A stretch of DNA of 63,241 nucleotides from Jiangella ureilytica (GTDB lineage: Bacteria > Actinomycetota > Actinomycetes > Jiangellales > Jiangellaceae), in contig NZ_SMKL01000035.1 of the NCBI RefSeq assembly GCF_004348545.1, positions 1 to 63,241 on the forward strand, in the 5' to 3' direction. Every line of letters begins with the position of its first letter. The first letter of the stretch is position 1. A program made the translations under genes and the position numbers. The notes beneath the pieces were generated by a model that saw only the letters and a list, made by a program, of their open reading frames with translations, had not been told where the DNA came from and did not search any database. Below, piece by piece: positions 16,749 through 26,011 of the stretch.

Positions 16749-19700
16749 GTGACGACCACCGCGACCGTCGTCCGGCCCCGCGACCGCTACGCGGCGGTCG
16801 AGGGCCGCGTGCAGCTGACCGGCATCCAGGCGCTGGCCCGGCTGCCGATCGAGCAGGCCCGCCGCGACCGCAACGCCGGCCTCGACACCGGCACCTTCAT
16901 CTCCGGCTACGAGGGCTCGCCGCTGGCCGGCTACGACCTCGAGCTGAACCGGATCCGCGACCTGCTCGACGCGAACGCGGTGACGTTCGTGCCCGGGCTC
17001 AACGAGGAGGCGGCGGCCACCTCGGTGCAGGGCAGCCAGCTCGCTCCGACCGTCGACGGCGCGAACTGCGACGGGGTGCTGGGCATTTGGTACGGCAAGG
17101 CGCCGGGGCTGGACCGGGCCACGGACGCGCTGCGGCACGGCAACCTCATGGGCGCCCACCCGTGCGGCGGCGCGCTCGTCCTGGTCGGCGACGACCCGGC
17201 CGCGAAGTCGAGCAGCGTGCCGTGCGCCTCCGAGTTCGCCCTCGCCGACCTCGCCATGCCCTTCCTCTACCCGGGTGACAGCGCCGAGGTGCTGGAGCTG
17301 GGGCTGCATGCCGTCGAGCTGTCGCGGGCCAGCGGCCTGTGGGTGGGAGTCAAGGTCGTGACGTCGGTGGCCGACGGCACCTCGACCGTCGACCTCGGCG
17401 ACGAGCGCCCCGAGCCCGTCCTGCCCGCCGGCGCGAAGCGGCACGTGCCGACGGCGCGGCTGCTGCAGCCGACCCTCGGCCCGCTCGAGCGGGACCAGCT
17501 CACCACCCGGCTGCGGATCGCCCGCGAGTACGCGCGGCTCAACGACCTCAACCGGACCGTCGGGCGGGGCACGGCGGACCGGCTCGGGATCGTCTCGGCC
17601 GGACGCACCTACCTCGACGTCGTGACGGCGTTGGAGAAGCTCGGCATCGCCGCCGACGCGCTCGAGGCCAGCCCGATCCGGCTGCTCAAGGTCGTCATGC
17701 CCTACCCGCTCGACGAGCAGACCCTCCGCGAGTTCGCGACCGGCCTCGACGAGGTCGTGGTCGTCGAGGAGAAGCGCTCCTTCCTGGCGACGGCGTTGCG
17801 CGACGCCCTCTACGATCTCGACCGCCGGCCGGTCGTCACGGGAAAGGCCGACCCGGGCGGCGCCGAGCTGTTCCCGGCCTACGGCGAGCTCGACGTCGAC
17901 CTCGTGGTGGCCCGGCTGGGCAGGCGCCTCGCCGCGCACGGCCTCGCGCCGGCCGGGGACGCACCGGACCGCAGCCCCGCCGCGGTCGCAGCGGACCGCA
18001 GCCCCGCCGCGGTCGCCGGCCGCACACAGCTGCCGCTGCTGCGCCGCACGCCGTACTTCTGCTCCGGCTGCCCGCACAACACCTCCACCAAGCCGCTCGA
18101 CGGCTCCCTCACCGGCGCCGGCATCGGCTGCCACGCCATGGTGCTGCTGATGGACGAGGGTCAGGTCGGCACCGTCACCGGGCTCAGCCAGATGGGTGGC
18201 GAGGGGCTGCAGTGGATCGGCATGGCCCCGTTCGTGCACCGGTCGCACTACGTGCAGAACCTCGGCGACGGGACCTTCGACCACTCCGGGTCGCTGGCCA
18301 TCCGCGCCGCCGTCGCCGCGGGTGTGAACATCACCTACAAGCTGCTCTACAACTCTGCGGTCGCGATGACCGGCGGGCAACGCCCCGCGGGCGGCATGAC
18401 CGTCGCCCAGGTGGTCGACGTGCTGCGGGCCGAGGGCGTGGCGCGCGTCATCGTCACGACCGAGGACGCCAGCCGCTACCGGCGGAACCGGCTCCCGGCC
18501 GGCGTCGCCGTCTGGGACCGCTCGCGGTTCGACGAGGCGCAGCGGGTGCTCGCCGCCACGCCCGGCGTCACCGTCCTCGTCCACGACCAGGAGTGCGCCA
18601 CCGAGCGCCGCCGCCGTCGCCGCCGCTCGAAGGACGAGCGGCCGGAGACCCGGGTCGTCATCGACGAGCGGATCTGCGAGGGCTGCGGCGACTGCGGCCG
18701 CACCTCGAACTGCCTGTCGGTGCAGCCCGTCGCCACGGAGTTCGGCCGCAAGACCGCCATCCACCAGGGCTCGTGCAACCTCGACTACAGCTGTGTCGAC
18801 GGCGACTGCCCGGCCTTCCTGACGGTGACGGTGCCGGCCGGCGGCCGCGGCCGCGAGGGCGTCGCGGACATCGACGCCGCGGAGCTGCCCGACCCGCCGG
18901 TGGCCGCCCAGCGCGACGGCTTCAGCGTCCGGCTCGCGGGGGTCGGCGGCACCGGGGTGGTGACGGCGTCGCAGATCCTCGCCACGGCGGGCCTGCTGGC
19001 CGGCTGGAACGTGCGCTCGCTCGACCAGACCGGGCTGGCTCAGAAGGGCGGCGCGGTGGTGTCCGACGTGCGCTTCCGGCGCACCGGCCACGAGGCGAAC
19101 AAGCTCGCCGCGGGGGAGTGCGACCTGTACCTGGGTTGCGATCTGCTGGTCGCCGCCGACCCGGCGCACCTGGCCGTGGCCGCGCCCGGCCGCACCACCG
19201 CCGTCCTCTCGGTCGCCGAGCTGCCGACGGGCCGCATGGTCAGCGACGTCTCCGTCACCTTCCCCGACGTCGACGAACTCGCGGACCGGGTCCGCGCGGG
19301 CGCCCGGACGACGCACCTGCTCGACGCGCGCGAGCTGACCACCGCGCTGTTCGGCGACGACCAGTACGCCAACCTGTTCCTCGTCGGCGCCGGGTTCCAG
19401 GCCGGCGGGCTGCCGCTGCCCGCCGCGGCGGTCGAGGAGGCGATCAGGCGGGGCGGCGTCGCCGTCGAGGCCAACCTGCAGGCGTTCCGCCGGGGCCGGC
19501 AGTACGTGGTCGAGCCGGAGGTCGTGACCGCCCTCGCGGCGACACGGCAGTCCCGCCGGCCCGCCGCCACCGGCACGCTCGCCGATGTCGTCGCGCTGCG
19601 GGTCGCCGAGCTGACGGACTACCAGAACACCGCTTACGCGGCGCGGTACGCGGCCCGGGTCGAGCAGGTGCGCCGGGCGGAGGCCGCCGTCGATCCGTCC

Positions 19701-20198
19701 TCGACCGTCCTGACCGAGACGGTGGCGCGGAACCTGCACAAGCTGATGGCCTACAAGGACGAGTACGAGGTCGCCCGGCTGGCGCTGCTGCCGCAGACCC
19801 GGGCCGAGATCGAGGAGCGGTTCGGCCCCGGCGCGCGGGCGTCGTGGAACCTGCACCCGCCGGTGCTGCGCGCCCTGGGCATGAAGCGCAAGCTGCGCCT
19901 CGGCCCTTGGTTCCGCGTGGTCTTCCGGGTGCTGCGGGCGCTGCGCGGCCTGCGTGGCACCGCCTTCGATCCGTTCGGCCGGGCCCATGTGCGCAGGGCC
20001 GAGCGCGACCTCGTCCGCGAGTACGGCGCCGTCGTCGACGAGCTGGCCGCCCGGCTCGACGCCGCGACCCTCCAGCAGGCGGTGCGCGTGGCCGGACTGC
20101 CCGACGTCGTGCGCGGCTACGAGGACCTCAAGCTCGCCACCATCGAGCGCTACCGCACCGAGCTCGACGCGGCGATGACGGCGTTCAGACGGCCTTGA
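16749..20198 (+). CDS. Fused indolepyruvate:ferredoxin oxidoreductase
   Basis: A 1149-aa single-chain enzyme that oxidatively decarboxylates aryl-2-oxo acids such as indolepyruvate to acyl-CoA, reducing ferredoxin. N-terminal pyruvate:ferredoxin-type region (YEGSPLAGYD, GLNEEAAATS) is followed by a TPP-binding part with CSGCPHNTSTK near residue 437. A cysteine cluster region (EGCGDCGRTSNC near 643, then CNLDYSCVDGDC) can hold iron-sulfur clusters. The gamma-type domain starts near 730 (LAGVGGTGVVTASQILA). Length agrees with the fused bacterial family. The GTG start has GGAGG about ten bases upstream. Its role is probably the catabolism of aromatic or branched amino acids, under the divergent Lrp-type regulator. 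The 3' end overlaps the convergent hydrolase gene by 14 bp. Confidence 0.93.
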   Translation: MTTTATVVRPRDRYAAVEGRVQLTGIQALARLPIEQARRDRNAGLDTGTFISGYEGSPLAGYDLELNRIRDLLDANAVTFVPGLNEEAAATSVQGSQLAPTVDGANCDGVLGIWYGKAPGLDRATDALRHGNLMGAHPCGGALVLVGDDPAAKSSSVPCASEFALADLAMPFLYPGDSAEVLELGLHAVELSRASGLWVGVKVVTSVADGTSTVDLGDERPEPVLPAGAKRHVPTARLLQPTLGPLERDQLTTRLRIAREYARLNDLNRTVGRGTADRLGIVSAGRTYLDVVTALEKLGIAADALEASPIRLLKVVMPYPLDEQTLREFATGLDEVVVVEEKRSFLATALRDALYDLDRRPVVTGKADPGGAELFPAYGELDVDLVVARLGRRLAAHGLAPAGDAPDRSPAAVAADRSPAAVAGRTQLPLLRRTPYFCSGCPHNTSTKPLDGSLTGAGIGCHAMVLLMDEGQVGTVTGLSQMGGEGLQWIGMAPFVHRSHYVQNLGDGTFDHSGSLAIRAAVAAGVNITYKLLYNSAVAMTGGQRPAGGMTVAQVVDVLRAEGVARVIVTTEDASRYRRNRLPAGVAVWDRSRFDEAQRVLAATPGVTVLVHDQECATERRRRRRRSKDERPETRVVIDERICEGCGDCGRTSNCLSVQPVATEFGRKTAIHQGSCNLDYSCVDGDCPAFLTVTVPAGGRGREGVADIDAAELPDPPVAAQRDGFSVRLAGVGGTGVVTASQILATAGLLAGWNVRSLDQTGLAQKGGAVVSDVRFRRTGHEANKLAAGECDLYLGCDLLVAADPAHLAVAAPGRTTAVLSVAELPTGRMVSDVSVTFPDVDELADRVRAGARTTHLLDARELTTALFGDDQYANLFLVGAGFQAGGLPLPAAAVEEAIRRGGVAVEANLQAFRRGRQYVVEPEVVTALAATRQSRRPAATGTLADVVALRVAELTDYQNTAYAARYAARVEQVRRAEAAVDPSSTVLTETVARNLHKLMAYKDEYEVARLALLPQTRAEIEERFGPGARASWNLHPPVLRALGMKRKLRLGPWFRVVFRVLRALRGLRGTAFDPFGRAHVRRAERDLVREYGAVVDELAARLDAATLQQAVRVAGLPDVVRGYEDLKLATIERYRTELDAAMTAFRRP
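17966..18016. repeat. Two 24-bp direct repeats inside the oxidoreductase gene
   Basis: A 24-bp unit starting GGACCGCAGCCCC occurs at 17966-17989 and 17993-18016 (period 27 bp). It encodes DRSPAAVA twice in the linker before the TPP domain. It looks like an in-frame slippage duplication of a flexible linker. Confidence 0.85.
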
Positions 20199-21291
20199 TC
20201 AGGTTGTCGCCCATGCCGAACGCGATCTGCCCGATGCGGCCGTGGTCGTGGAGGCGCCGGGTCACGTAGGCGACGCCGTGGCCGTTGGTGAACGACCAGT
20301 ACCCCGCGGAGCCGCCGAGGCCGCCCATGCCGATGAAGTTGTCGGTGCGGAACATGCCGAGCGTCCAGTTCACCCGCTCCTGGACGGTCTGGTCGACGGC
20401 GGTGACCTGTGTGGTGACGAACTCGGTGTGCAGCTTCTCGCCGAGCAGGTCGCGCAACGGACCGTCCGGGTCGGTCACCGTCGAGTAGAAGCGGGCCAGC
20501 GCGCGGGCTGACGTGTGCAGGTTGATGGCGGCGAATGTCGACTGCCGGAACGCCGTCGAGTTGATCCGGTCCATGTCCATGGCGCCGTGCGGCCGCGAGA
20601 GGGCACGGTCGTAGGTGGGGCAGACCTCGGCCAGCATCTGCGCCGCTCCGCCGGGGAGGCCGTGCTCGAGCTCGGCCACCCGCGGCAGCTCGCTGGTCGG
20701 CACGCCGAACCAGGCGTCCATGCCCAGCGCCGGCCGGGCCACGTCGTTGAACCAGTGCCCGAGGGGCTGCCCGGTGGCGGCGCGCAGCACGCCGTCGAGC
20801 AGGTGGCCGTAGGTGAGGGCGTGCTCGGCCAGCACGGTGCCCGGCCGCGTCTCGGGCGGTGCGGCCGCGAGGATCTCGCGCAGCGCGTCCTCGTCGACCA
20901 GGTCCACCGTCGCGGCGGCGGGCGGGAAGACCGGCTGCCCGGCCCGGTGGGTCAGCACGTCGCGCAGCGTGGTCTCGTCCTTGCCGGCCTGCCCGTACTC
21001 GGGCCAGTACGCCGCCACCGCCCGGTCCAGCTCCAGCGCGCCCGAGGCGACGGCGGTCAGCGTGGCCAGCGCGGCGAACGGCTTGGAGGTCGAGTACGTG
21101 TGCACCAGGGTGTCCGGGCGCCACGGCTCGGTCCGCGCGGCGTCGCTCCAGCCGGCGGTGAGGTCGACCACCTCGGCGCCCGCGGACCAGATCGAGAGGC
21201 CGGCACCGGTCTCCTGGCCGTCGGCGACGAATCGGGTCAGCAGCTCGGTGACGCCCTCGTAGCCGTCGCCGGCGAATCCCTGGACCGACAT
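20185..21291 (-). CDS. Class C beta-lactamase-like serine hydrolase
   Basis: A 368-aa protein of the serine beta-lactamase/esterase family (EstB-like). The catalytic S-x-x-K is STSK at 67-70, followed by the family's LDRAVAAYWPEYGQAGK and the LRDVLTHRAG stretch. A tyrosine in LTYGHLLDGVL is in place for the second motif. There is no signal peptide, so it is probably a cytoplasmic esterase or amide hydrolase. Two TGTAATC-type operators lie in its promoter region, which it shares with the divergent 183-aa gene. That makes it a likely member of the TetR regulon, perhaps acting on an ester or amide intermediate. Substrate unknown. Confidence 0.85.
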   Translation of the reverse strand: MSVQGFAGDGYEGVTELLTRFVADGQETGAGLSIWSAGAEVVDLTAGWSDAARTEPWRPDTLVHTYSTSKPFAALATLTAVASGALELDRAVAAYWPEYGQAGKDETTLRDVLTHRAGQPVFPPAAATVDLVDEDALREILAAAPPETRPGTVLAEHALTYGHLLDGVLRAATGQPLGHWFNDVARPALGMDAWFGVPTSELPRVAELEHGLPGGAAQMLAEVCPTYDRALSRPHGAMDMDRINSTAFRQSTFAAINLHTSARALARFYSTVTDPDGPLRDLLGEKLHTEFVTTQVTAVDQTVQERVNWTLGMFRTDNFIGMGGLGGSAGYWSFTNGHGVAYVTRRLHDHGRIGQIAFGMGDNLIKAV

Positions 21292-21304
21292 GTGAGCCTC
21301 CTCC

Positions 21305-21319
21305 TGTAATCAGATTACA
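21305..21319. promoter_or_regulatory. TetR-regulon operator 1 (TGTAATC palindrome)
   Basis: TGTAATCAGATTACA, a perfect 7-bp inverted repeat around one base, just upstream of the serine hydrolase start. An extra C...G pair extends it by one base each side. Confidence 0.8.
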
Positions 21320-21352
21320 GTCTGGCACCTCTGGTGCCGTCGCACCAGCCTA

Positions 21353-21367
21353 TGTAATCTGATTACA
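21353..21367. promoter_or_regulatory. TetR-regulon operator 2 (TGTAATC palindrome)
   Basis: TGTAATCTGATTACA, 33 bp from operator 1 and 31 bp upstream of the 183-aa gene. The pair of sites would control both divergent transcripts. Confidence 0.8.
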
Positions 21368-21398
21368 TCGGGAGTCGGCGGACCGGAAGGGGAGGCAC

Positions 21399-21950
21399 GT
21401 GCAGAACCAGGCGAACGAGCAGTCCGAGGACGTGGCGCAACTGCTGAAGCTGCACCGCGACTGGTACTTCTCGAACTACAACATCAACATCCCGCTGATG
21501 CGGACGGTCTTCCCGCCGAAGCAGGACCAGTTCCTGATGTTCAACCTCAACGACCACCCCTACTTCGGGGTCGACGACCTCGACGCGCTGTGGTCCTTCT
21601 ACGCCCGCACCGACCGGTGGGGGCTGTGCGAGGACCACGTCATGCGGGTCGACGTGGCGGGCGACATGGGCTACATCGTCTCCGAGGGCATCTATCCGTC
21701 CTGGGTCATCAAGGACGACGAGGGCAACCTGCTGCCCGAAGAGATCGACGCCACCTTCCGGTACCGCTCCACGGAGATCTACAAGCGCGACGACGGCGAG
21801 GGCGGCCGGGAGTGGAAGATGTGGCACTTCCACTGCTCGACGCGGCCCGATGACGACGCCGTCCCCGACGCCAAGACCGCCGAGGACAGCTCGCGCAGGC
21901 GGGGCCTCGGCAACACGCCCTACAGCCAGGGAACCCTGGTCGAGTACTGA
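21399..21950 (+). CDS. NTF2/SnoaL-like small protein, paralogue 1
   Basis: A 183-aa protein with no assigned function. It opens with LLKLHRDWYFSNYNINIPLMRTVFP, followed by FLMFNLNDHPYFGVDDL, ALWSFYARTDRWGLCEDHVMR and a C-terminal KMWHFHCSTRP. The layout (helix, then beta strands ending in W-x-HxH) fits the SnoaL/NTF2-like cone fold, which often binds or isomerises small hydrophobic substrates. It is about two thirds identical by eye to the protein at 34323-34898. Each is the first gene after a TGTAATC operator, suggesting both are strongly expressed parts of the pathway. Start: ATG is not visible; the GTG at 21399 has GGAAGGGGAGG upstream. Confidence 0.75.
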   Translation: MQNQANEQSEDVAQLLKLHRDWYFSNYNINIPLMRTVFPPKQDQFLMFNLNDHPYFGVDDLDALWSFYARTDRWGLCEDHVMRVDVAGDMGYIVSEGIYPSWVIKDDEGNLLPEEIDATFRYRSTEIYKRDDGEGGREWKMWHFHCSTRPDDDAVPDAKTAEDSSRRRGLGNTPYSQGTLVEY

Positions 21951-21953
21951 GCC

Positions 21954-23339
21954 GTGTCCGACGCGACGGGGCCGGCGCCCTGCGACCTGCTGCTGACCGG
22001 CGGCACCGTCGTCACCATGGACCCGTCGGCCGGCGTCATCGAGGACGGTGCCGTCGCCGTCGGCGGCGGACGGGTGACGGCGGTGGGCACTGCCATCGAC
22101 CTGGCCGGCCTGACGCCGTCGCGCACCGTGGACTGCCGCGGCGCCGTCGTCCTGCCGGGCCTGGTCGACACCCACACGCACCTGTACCAGGGCCTGGCCC
22201 GCAGCCTCGGCGAGGGCCGGCCGCTCTGGTCCTGGCTGACGGACTTCATGTGGCCCTACGCCGCCGCGCTGACCAGGGAGGATGCGCGGCTGGCGGCGCT
22301 GCTCGGCGCTGTCGAGGCGGCCCGGGCGGGGACCACCTCGCTGCTGGACCACCACTACGCCCCGGCGGATCCCGAGACGGTGCTCGCGGTCGCCGAGGCG
22401 GTCGAGGACGTCGGGCTGCGCGGCGTCGTCGCCCGCGGCATGGCGGGCACGCCGAGCGCGGTGGCGCGCGAGAACGGCCTCGCCGGCGGCCTGTTCGCCC
22501 ACCCCACCAGCGCGGAGATCGAGCTGACCCGCGACTGCATGACCGCGAGGCCGCCGGACAGCCGGGTCGCCGTCTGGCCCGGCCCGCACAACGTCACGTA
22601 CGCCGACCAGGCCCTGCTGCGGGCCTCGGCGGAGCTGGCCCGCGACGCCGGGACCGGCTGGCACACGCACTGCTCCTCCACTCCGCGCGACCCCGAGACG
22701 TACCGGCGCGCCTACGGCACCACCCCCGTCGCCTGGCTGCACGAGCAGGGGCTGCTGGGGCCGGGCGCCACGCTCGCCCACGGCATCCACCTGACCGACG
22801 CCGAGGTGCGCATGGTGGGCGAGACCGGCTCCGCAGTCGCACACTGCCCGGTGTCGAACCAGTACGGCGCCGACGGCGTGCTGCGGCTGCGTGAGCTGCG
22901 CGCGGCGGGCGCGGTCGTCGGGCTGGGGACGGACGGCGCCGCGTACAACCACCGCCAGGACCTGTTCGAGTGCATGAAGCAGGCCGTCCTGGTCCAGCGG
23001 CTGCACCGGCTGGATCCCGAGGCGGCGCACAGCCACGAGGCGCTGGCCCTCGCGACCCGCGAGGGGGCGCGGCTGCTCGGCATCGACGCGGGAGTGCTGG
23101 CGCCCGGGCGGCTGGCCGACCTCACGGTGGTCGGGCTCGACGCGCCGCACCTGACCCCGCACCACGACGTGCGGGCGACGCTCGTCTACGCGGCCCGCGG
23201 CTCCGACGTGCGCATGACGATCGTGGGCGGCGAGGTCGTGGTCGAGGACGGCCGCTGCACCCGGGTCGACGAGGACGCGATCTGCGCCGAGGCGCTCGAC
23301 CGGGCCCGTGCCGTGGTGCGCCGCGCCGGGATCGTGTGA
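21954..23339 (+). CDS. Amidohydrolase (TrzN / 8-oxoguanine deaminase-like)
   Basis: A 461-aa metal-dependent hydrolase of the ATZ/TRZ branch. The metal HxH is H74-x-H76 in VDTHTHLYQG; further ligands are in GWHTHCSST, LAHGIHL and LGTDGAAYN. The C-terminus returns to the small beta-domain (GVLAPGRLADLTVVGLDAPHL). Members deaminate or dechlorinate aromatic N-heterocycles, so a heterocycle amine or imine is the likely substrate. A GTG start at 21954 follows the previous stop by three bases. It is gene 2 of the operon starting at 21399. Confidence 0.88.
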   Translation: MSDATGPAPCDLLLTGGTVVTMDPSAGVIEDGAVAVGGGRVTAVGTAIDLAGLTPSRTVDCRGAVVLPGLVDTHTHLYQGLARSLGEGRPLWSWLTDFMWPYAAALTREDARLAALLGAVEAARAGTTSLLDHHYAPADPETVLAVAEAVEDVGLRGVVARGMAGTPSAVARENGLAGGLFAHPTSAEIELTRDCMTARPPDSRVAVWPGPHNVTYADQALLRASAELARDAGTGWHTHCSSTPRDPETYRRAYGTTPVAWLHEQGLLGPGATLAHGIHLTDAEVRMVGETGSAVAHCPVSNQYGADGVLRLRELRAAGAVVGLGTDGAAYNHRQDLFECMKQAVLVQRLHRLDPEAAHSHEALALATREGARLLGIDAGVLAPGRLADLTVVGLDAPHLTPHHDVRATLVYAARGSDVRMTIVGGEVVVEDGRCTRVDEDAICAEALDRARAVVRRAGIV

Positions 23340-23351
23340 GGAAGGACAGCC

Positions 23352-24644
23352 ATGAGCCGATCCGACGCCGTCCGCGCCATGATCGCGGACCGGCGCGACC
23401 TGCACGCCCACGCCGAGGCCGGGTGGTGCGAGGTGCGCACCGCCTCGCTGGTGGCCCGCCGGCTGGCCGGCCTCGGGTTCGCCGTCCGGGTGGGGCGCGA
23501 GGTGCTGGCCGCGGACCGCCCGGGCCTGCCGTCGCACGAGGAGCTGAAGGCGGCCTACCGCCGGGCGCTCGCCCACGGCGCCGACCCCGGGTTCGCCGAG
23601 CTCGTGCGCGACGGGTTCACCGGGGTGGTCGCGACGCTGGCGACCGGGCGGCCCGGCCCGACGGTGGCCCTGCGGTTCGACATCGACGCGAACTACGGGC
23701 ACGAGTCGGCCGATCCCGGGCACACCGCGCAGCGGGGCGGCTACCGCTCGCGCACCGACGGCGTGCACCACAGCTGCGGTCACGACGCGCACACCGCCAT
23801 CGGTCTCGGGGTGGCCCGGGAGATCGCCGCCGCCTCCGCCGCAGGCGAACCGGCCGGCGAGGTCCGGCTGGTCTTCCAGCCCGCCGAGGAGGGGCTGCGC
23901 GGCGGGCCGGCCATGGTGGCCGCCGGTGTGGTCGACGGCGTCGACGTGCTGCTCGGCTGTCACATCGGCGTCCAGGCGCGCGCGACCGGCGAGGTGATCG
24001 CCGGCTACCGGAGGATCCTGGCCAGCCACAAGTTCGACGCGCACTTCACCGGCCGCAACGCGCACGCCGGCATCTCGCCGCATGAGGGCCGCAACGCCGT
24101 CCAGGCCGCCGCGATCGCCGTCCAGAACCTGCTCGCGATCAGCCGGCACGGCGACGGCGAGACCCGGGTCAACGTCGGGACCGTCGAGGGCGGCGAGACG
24201 CGCAACTCGGTGCCGGCGCGCGCCGTCCTGCGGGGCGAGGTCCGCGCCGACGACGACGTCATCCTCGGCTACCTGCGCGACCGGGTCGGCGACGTCGTGC
24301 GCGGCGCCGCCGCCGTCGCCGGTGTCGCGGCCCGCATCGAGACGGCCGGGGGAGCGGCGGGCGCGGACAGCACCCCGGAGCTCGCGGCGGTGGTCGCGCG
24401 GGTGGCCGCCCGGGTCGACGGCGTCACCGTCGTGCGCGATGCCGCCGACTTCAAGGGGAGCGACGACATGAGCAGCTTCATGAACGCCGTCCAGGCCGCC
24501 GGCGGGCAGGCCGTCTACTTCGGTCTCGGGTCGCGCCTCGGCGACGTGCACCACGCGCCGTTCTTCGACGTCGACGACGACGCGCTGGTCATCGGCCGCG
24601 ACGTGTTCCTCGGCTGCCTGCGCGAGCTGGGCGTGCTCGGGTGA
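23352..24644 (+). CDS. M20 family amidohydrolase (AbgB-like)
   Basis: A 430-aa M20D-type metallohydrolase. Metal-site signatures: LRFDIDANYGHES, HHSCGHDAHTAIGLG and FQPAEEGLRGG; then the lid domain with HFTGRNAHAG and a C-terminal DVHHAPFFDVDDDAL. Proteins of this branch split amide bonds of acylated amino acids or p-aminobenzoyl-glutamate-like compounds. It follows the deaminase-like gene with a 12-base gap (GGAAGGAC before the ATG) and overlaps the next gene as GTGA. Inferred to hydrolyse an amide generated upstream in the pathway. Confidence 0.88.
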   Translation: MSRSDAVRAMIADRRDLHAHAEAGWCEVRTASLVARRLAGLGFAVRVGREVLAADRPGLPSHEELKAAYRRALAHGADPGFAELVRDGFTGVVATLATGRPGPTVALRFDIDANYGHESADPGHTAQRGGYRSRTDGVHHSCGHDAHTAIGLGVAREIAAASAAGEPAGEVRLVFQPAEEGLRGGPAMVAAGVVDGVDVLLGCHIGVQARATGEVIAGYRRILASHKFDAHFTGRNAHAGISPHEGRNAVQAAAIAVQNLLAISRHGDGETRVNVGTVEGGETRNSVPARAVLRGEVRADDDVILGYLRDRVGDVVRGAAAVAGVAARIETAGGAAGADSTPELAAVVARVAARVDGVTVVRDAADFKGSDDMSSFMNAVQAAGGQAVYFGLGSRLGDVHHAPFFDVDDDALVIGRDVFLGCLRELGVLG

Positions 24645-26011
24645 GCGGCGACACCGTTTTCCGCGGCGCGACGGCGGTACTGCCCGGCGGGCCGGTCCTC
24701 GCGGACGTCGTCGTCGGCGGCGGCGTCGTCACGGCCGTGGCGGCGCCTGGCACGCTGAGCGCCGACGAGGTCGTCGACGTCCGCGACAGGATCCTTCTGC
24801 CCGGCGCCGTCGATGTGCACGTGCACTTCCGCCAGCCCGGGTTCGAGCACAAGGAGGACTTCCGGACCGGCAGCGCCGCCGCCGCCTGCGGCGGGGTGAC
24901 GACGGTCTGCGACATGCCGAACACGCACCCGCCGGTGTCCAGCGCCGAGCGGTTCCGGGCCAAGCGCGACCTGGTCGAGGGCACGTCGCACGTCGACCAT
25001 GGGCTCTGGGCCGGCGGCACCGACCTGCCCGAGCTGGCCGCGATGGCCGGGCTCGGCGCCGTCGGGGTCAAGGTCTACCTGAATCGGTCGCACCGGGCCG
25101 ACGACCCGTACGCCGACGAGCTGTCGATGCCCGACGCCGGCACCCTGAGCACGCTGTTCCGGGCCTGCGCGAGCTGGGCGCTGCCGGTCGCGGTCCACGT
25201 CGCCGACCACGACCAGGAGGTCCGGCTGCGGGCGCGGCTGCGGGCGGCGAGCACGACGGACGCGCGGCTGGTGAGCCGGTCCTACCGCGGCGACGGCGTC
25301 CTCGACGCGCTCGCACGGGTGCTGGCCGCCGCGGCCGGCACCGGCTGCCGGGTGCACATCGCGCACGCCTCGCTCGCGCCGGTCGCCGCGCTCGACCGGA
25401 TCGACGCCGCGCGCCGGGCCGGCGTGCGCGTCACAGCCGAGTGCGGCCCGCCCGCGCTGCTCGAGGACGACCTCGACCGCCTCGGCGTCCTCGGGGTGCC
25501 GTTCGCCTTCCCGGCCGGCGACGCCGAGGCCTACTGGTCCGCGCTCGCCGACGGGCGAGTCGACCTGGTGGCCACCGACCACGCGCCGCACACGCGCCAG
25601 GACAAGGCGGCCGGGCTCGACGACGTCTGGGCCGCGCCGCCGGGCTACCCGGGCGTCGAGACCGTCCTGCCGCTGATGGTCGACGCCGTGCTGGCCGGGC
25701 GGCTGAGCTGGTCGCGCCTGGCCGAGCTGACCAGCGCCGCCCCGGCCCGGCTCTGCGGGCTCGGCGGCAAGGGCGCGATCACCCCCGGAGCCGACGCCGA
25801 CCTCGTCGTCGTCGACCCCGCCGCCACCACGACCGTCGACGCCGCCCGCCTGCACAGCCGGGCCGGCTGGTCGCCGTTCGACGGCCGCCGCCTGGCCGGC
25901 GCCGTCACCGCCACCTACCTGCGCGGACGCGCGATCGCCCGCGACGGCGAACTGCTGCCCGGCCCGCCGGCCGGGCGGTTCCTGACCCCGGAAGGACGCG
26001 CGAGGCCGTGA
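24641..26011 (+). CDS. Dihydroorotase-like cyclic amidohydrolase
   Basis: A 456-aa amidohydrolase of the dihydroorotase/hydantoinase group, which opens cyclic amides or imides. Metal ligands appear in DVHVHFRQPGFEHKEDF, with a candidate carboxylated lysine in VGVKVYLNRS, and further histidines in VAVHVADHD and IAHAS; the aspartate is in ATDHAPHT. The C-terminal GKGAITPGADADLVVVDP is characteristic. GTG start overlaps the previous stop (GTGA, 24641-24644). The window encodes no pyrimidine biosynthesis operon, so this is a catabolic paralogue rather than pyrC. Confidence 0.88.
   Translation: MSGDTVFRGATAVLPGGPVLADVVVGGGVVTAVAAPGTLSADEVVDVRDRILLPGAVDVHVHFRQPGFEHKEDFRTGSAAAACGGVTTVCDMPNTHPPVSSAERFRAKRDLVEGTSHVDHGLWAGGTDLPELAAMAGLGAVGVKVYLNRSHRADDPYADELSMPDAGTLSTLFRACASWALPVAVHVADHDQEVRLRARLRAASTTDARLVSRSYRGDGVLDALARVLAAAAGTGCRVHIAHASLAPVAALDRIDAARRAGVRVTAECGPPALLEDDLDRLGVLGVPFAFPAGDAEAYWSALADGRVDLVATDHAPHTRQDKAAGLDDVWAAPPGYPGVETVLPLMVDAVLAGRLSWSRLAELTSAAPARLCGLGGKGAITPGADADLVVVDPAATTTVDAARLHSRAGWSPFDGRRLAGAVTATYLRGRAIARDGELLPGPPAGRFLTPEGRARP

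Noticed and set aside
16599-19988. A 1129-aa open frame on the minus strand opposite the indolepyruvate oxidoreductase
   Set aside because: It is the GC-rich antisense shadow of a strongly supported gene; its translation is Gly/Arg/Ala-rich with no domain pattern.
17339-20269. A 976-aa plus-strand frame
   Set aside because: Frame +1 shadow of the oxidoreductase, rich in Arg and Ala and without motifs.
21363-24554. A 1063-aa open frame on the minus strand
   Set aside because: Mirror frame of the amidohydrolase/M20 genes; composition-driven, no start signal.
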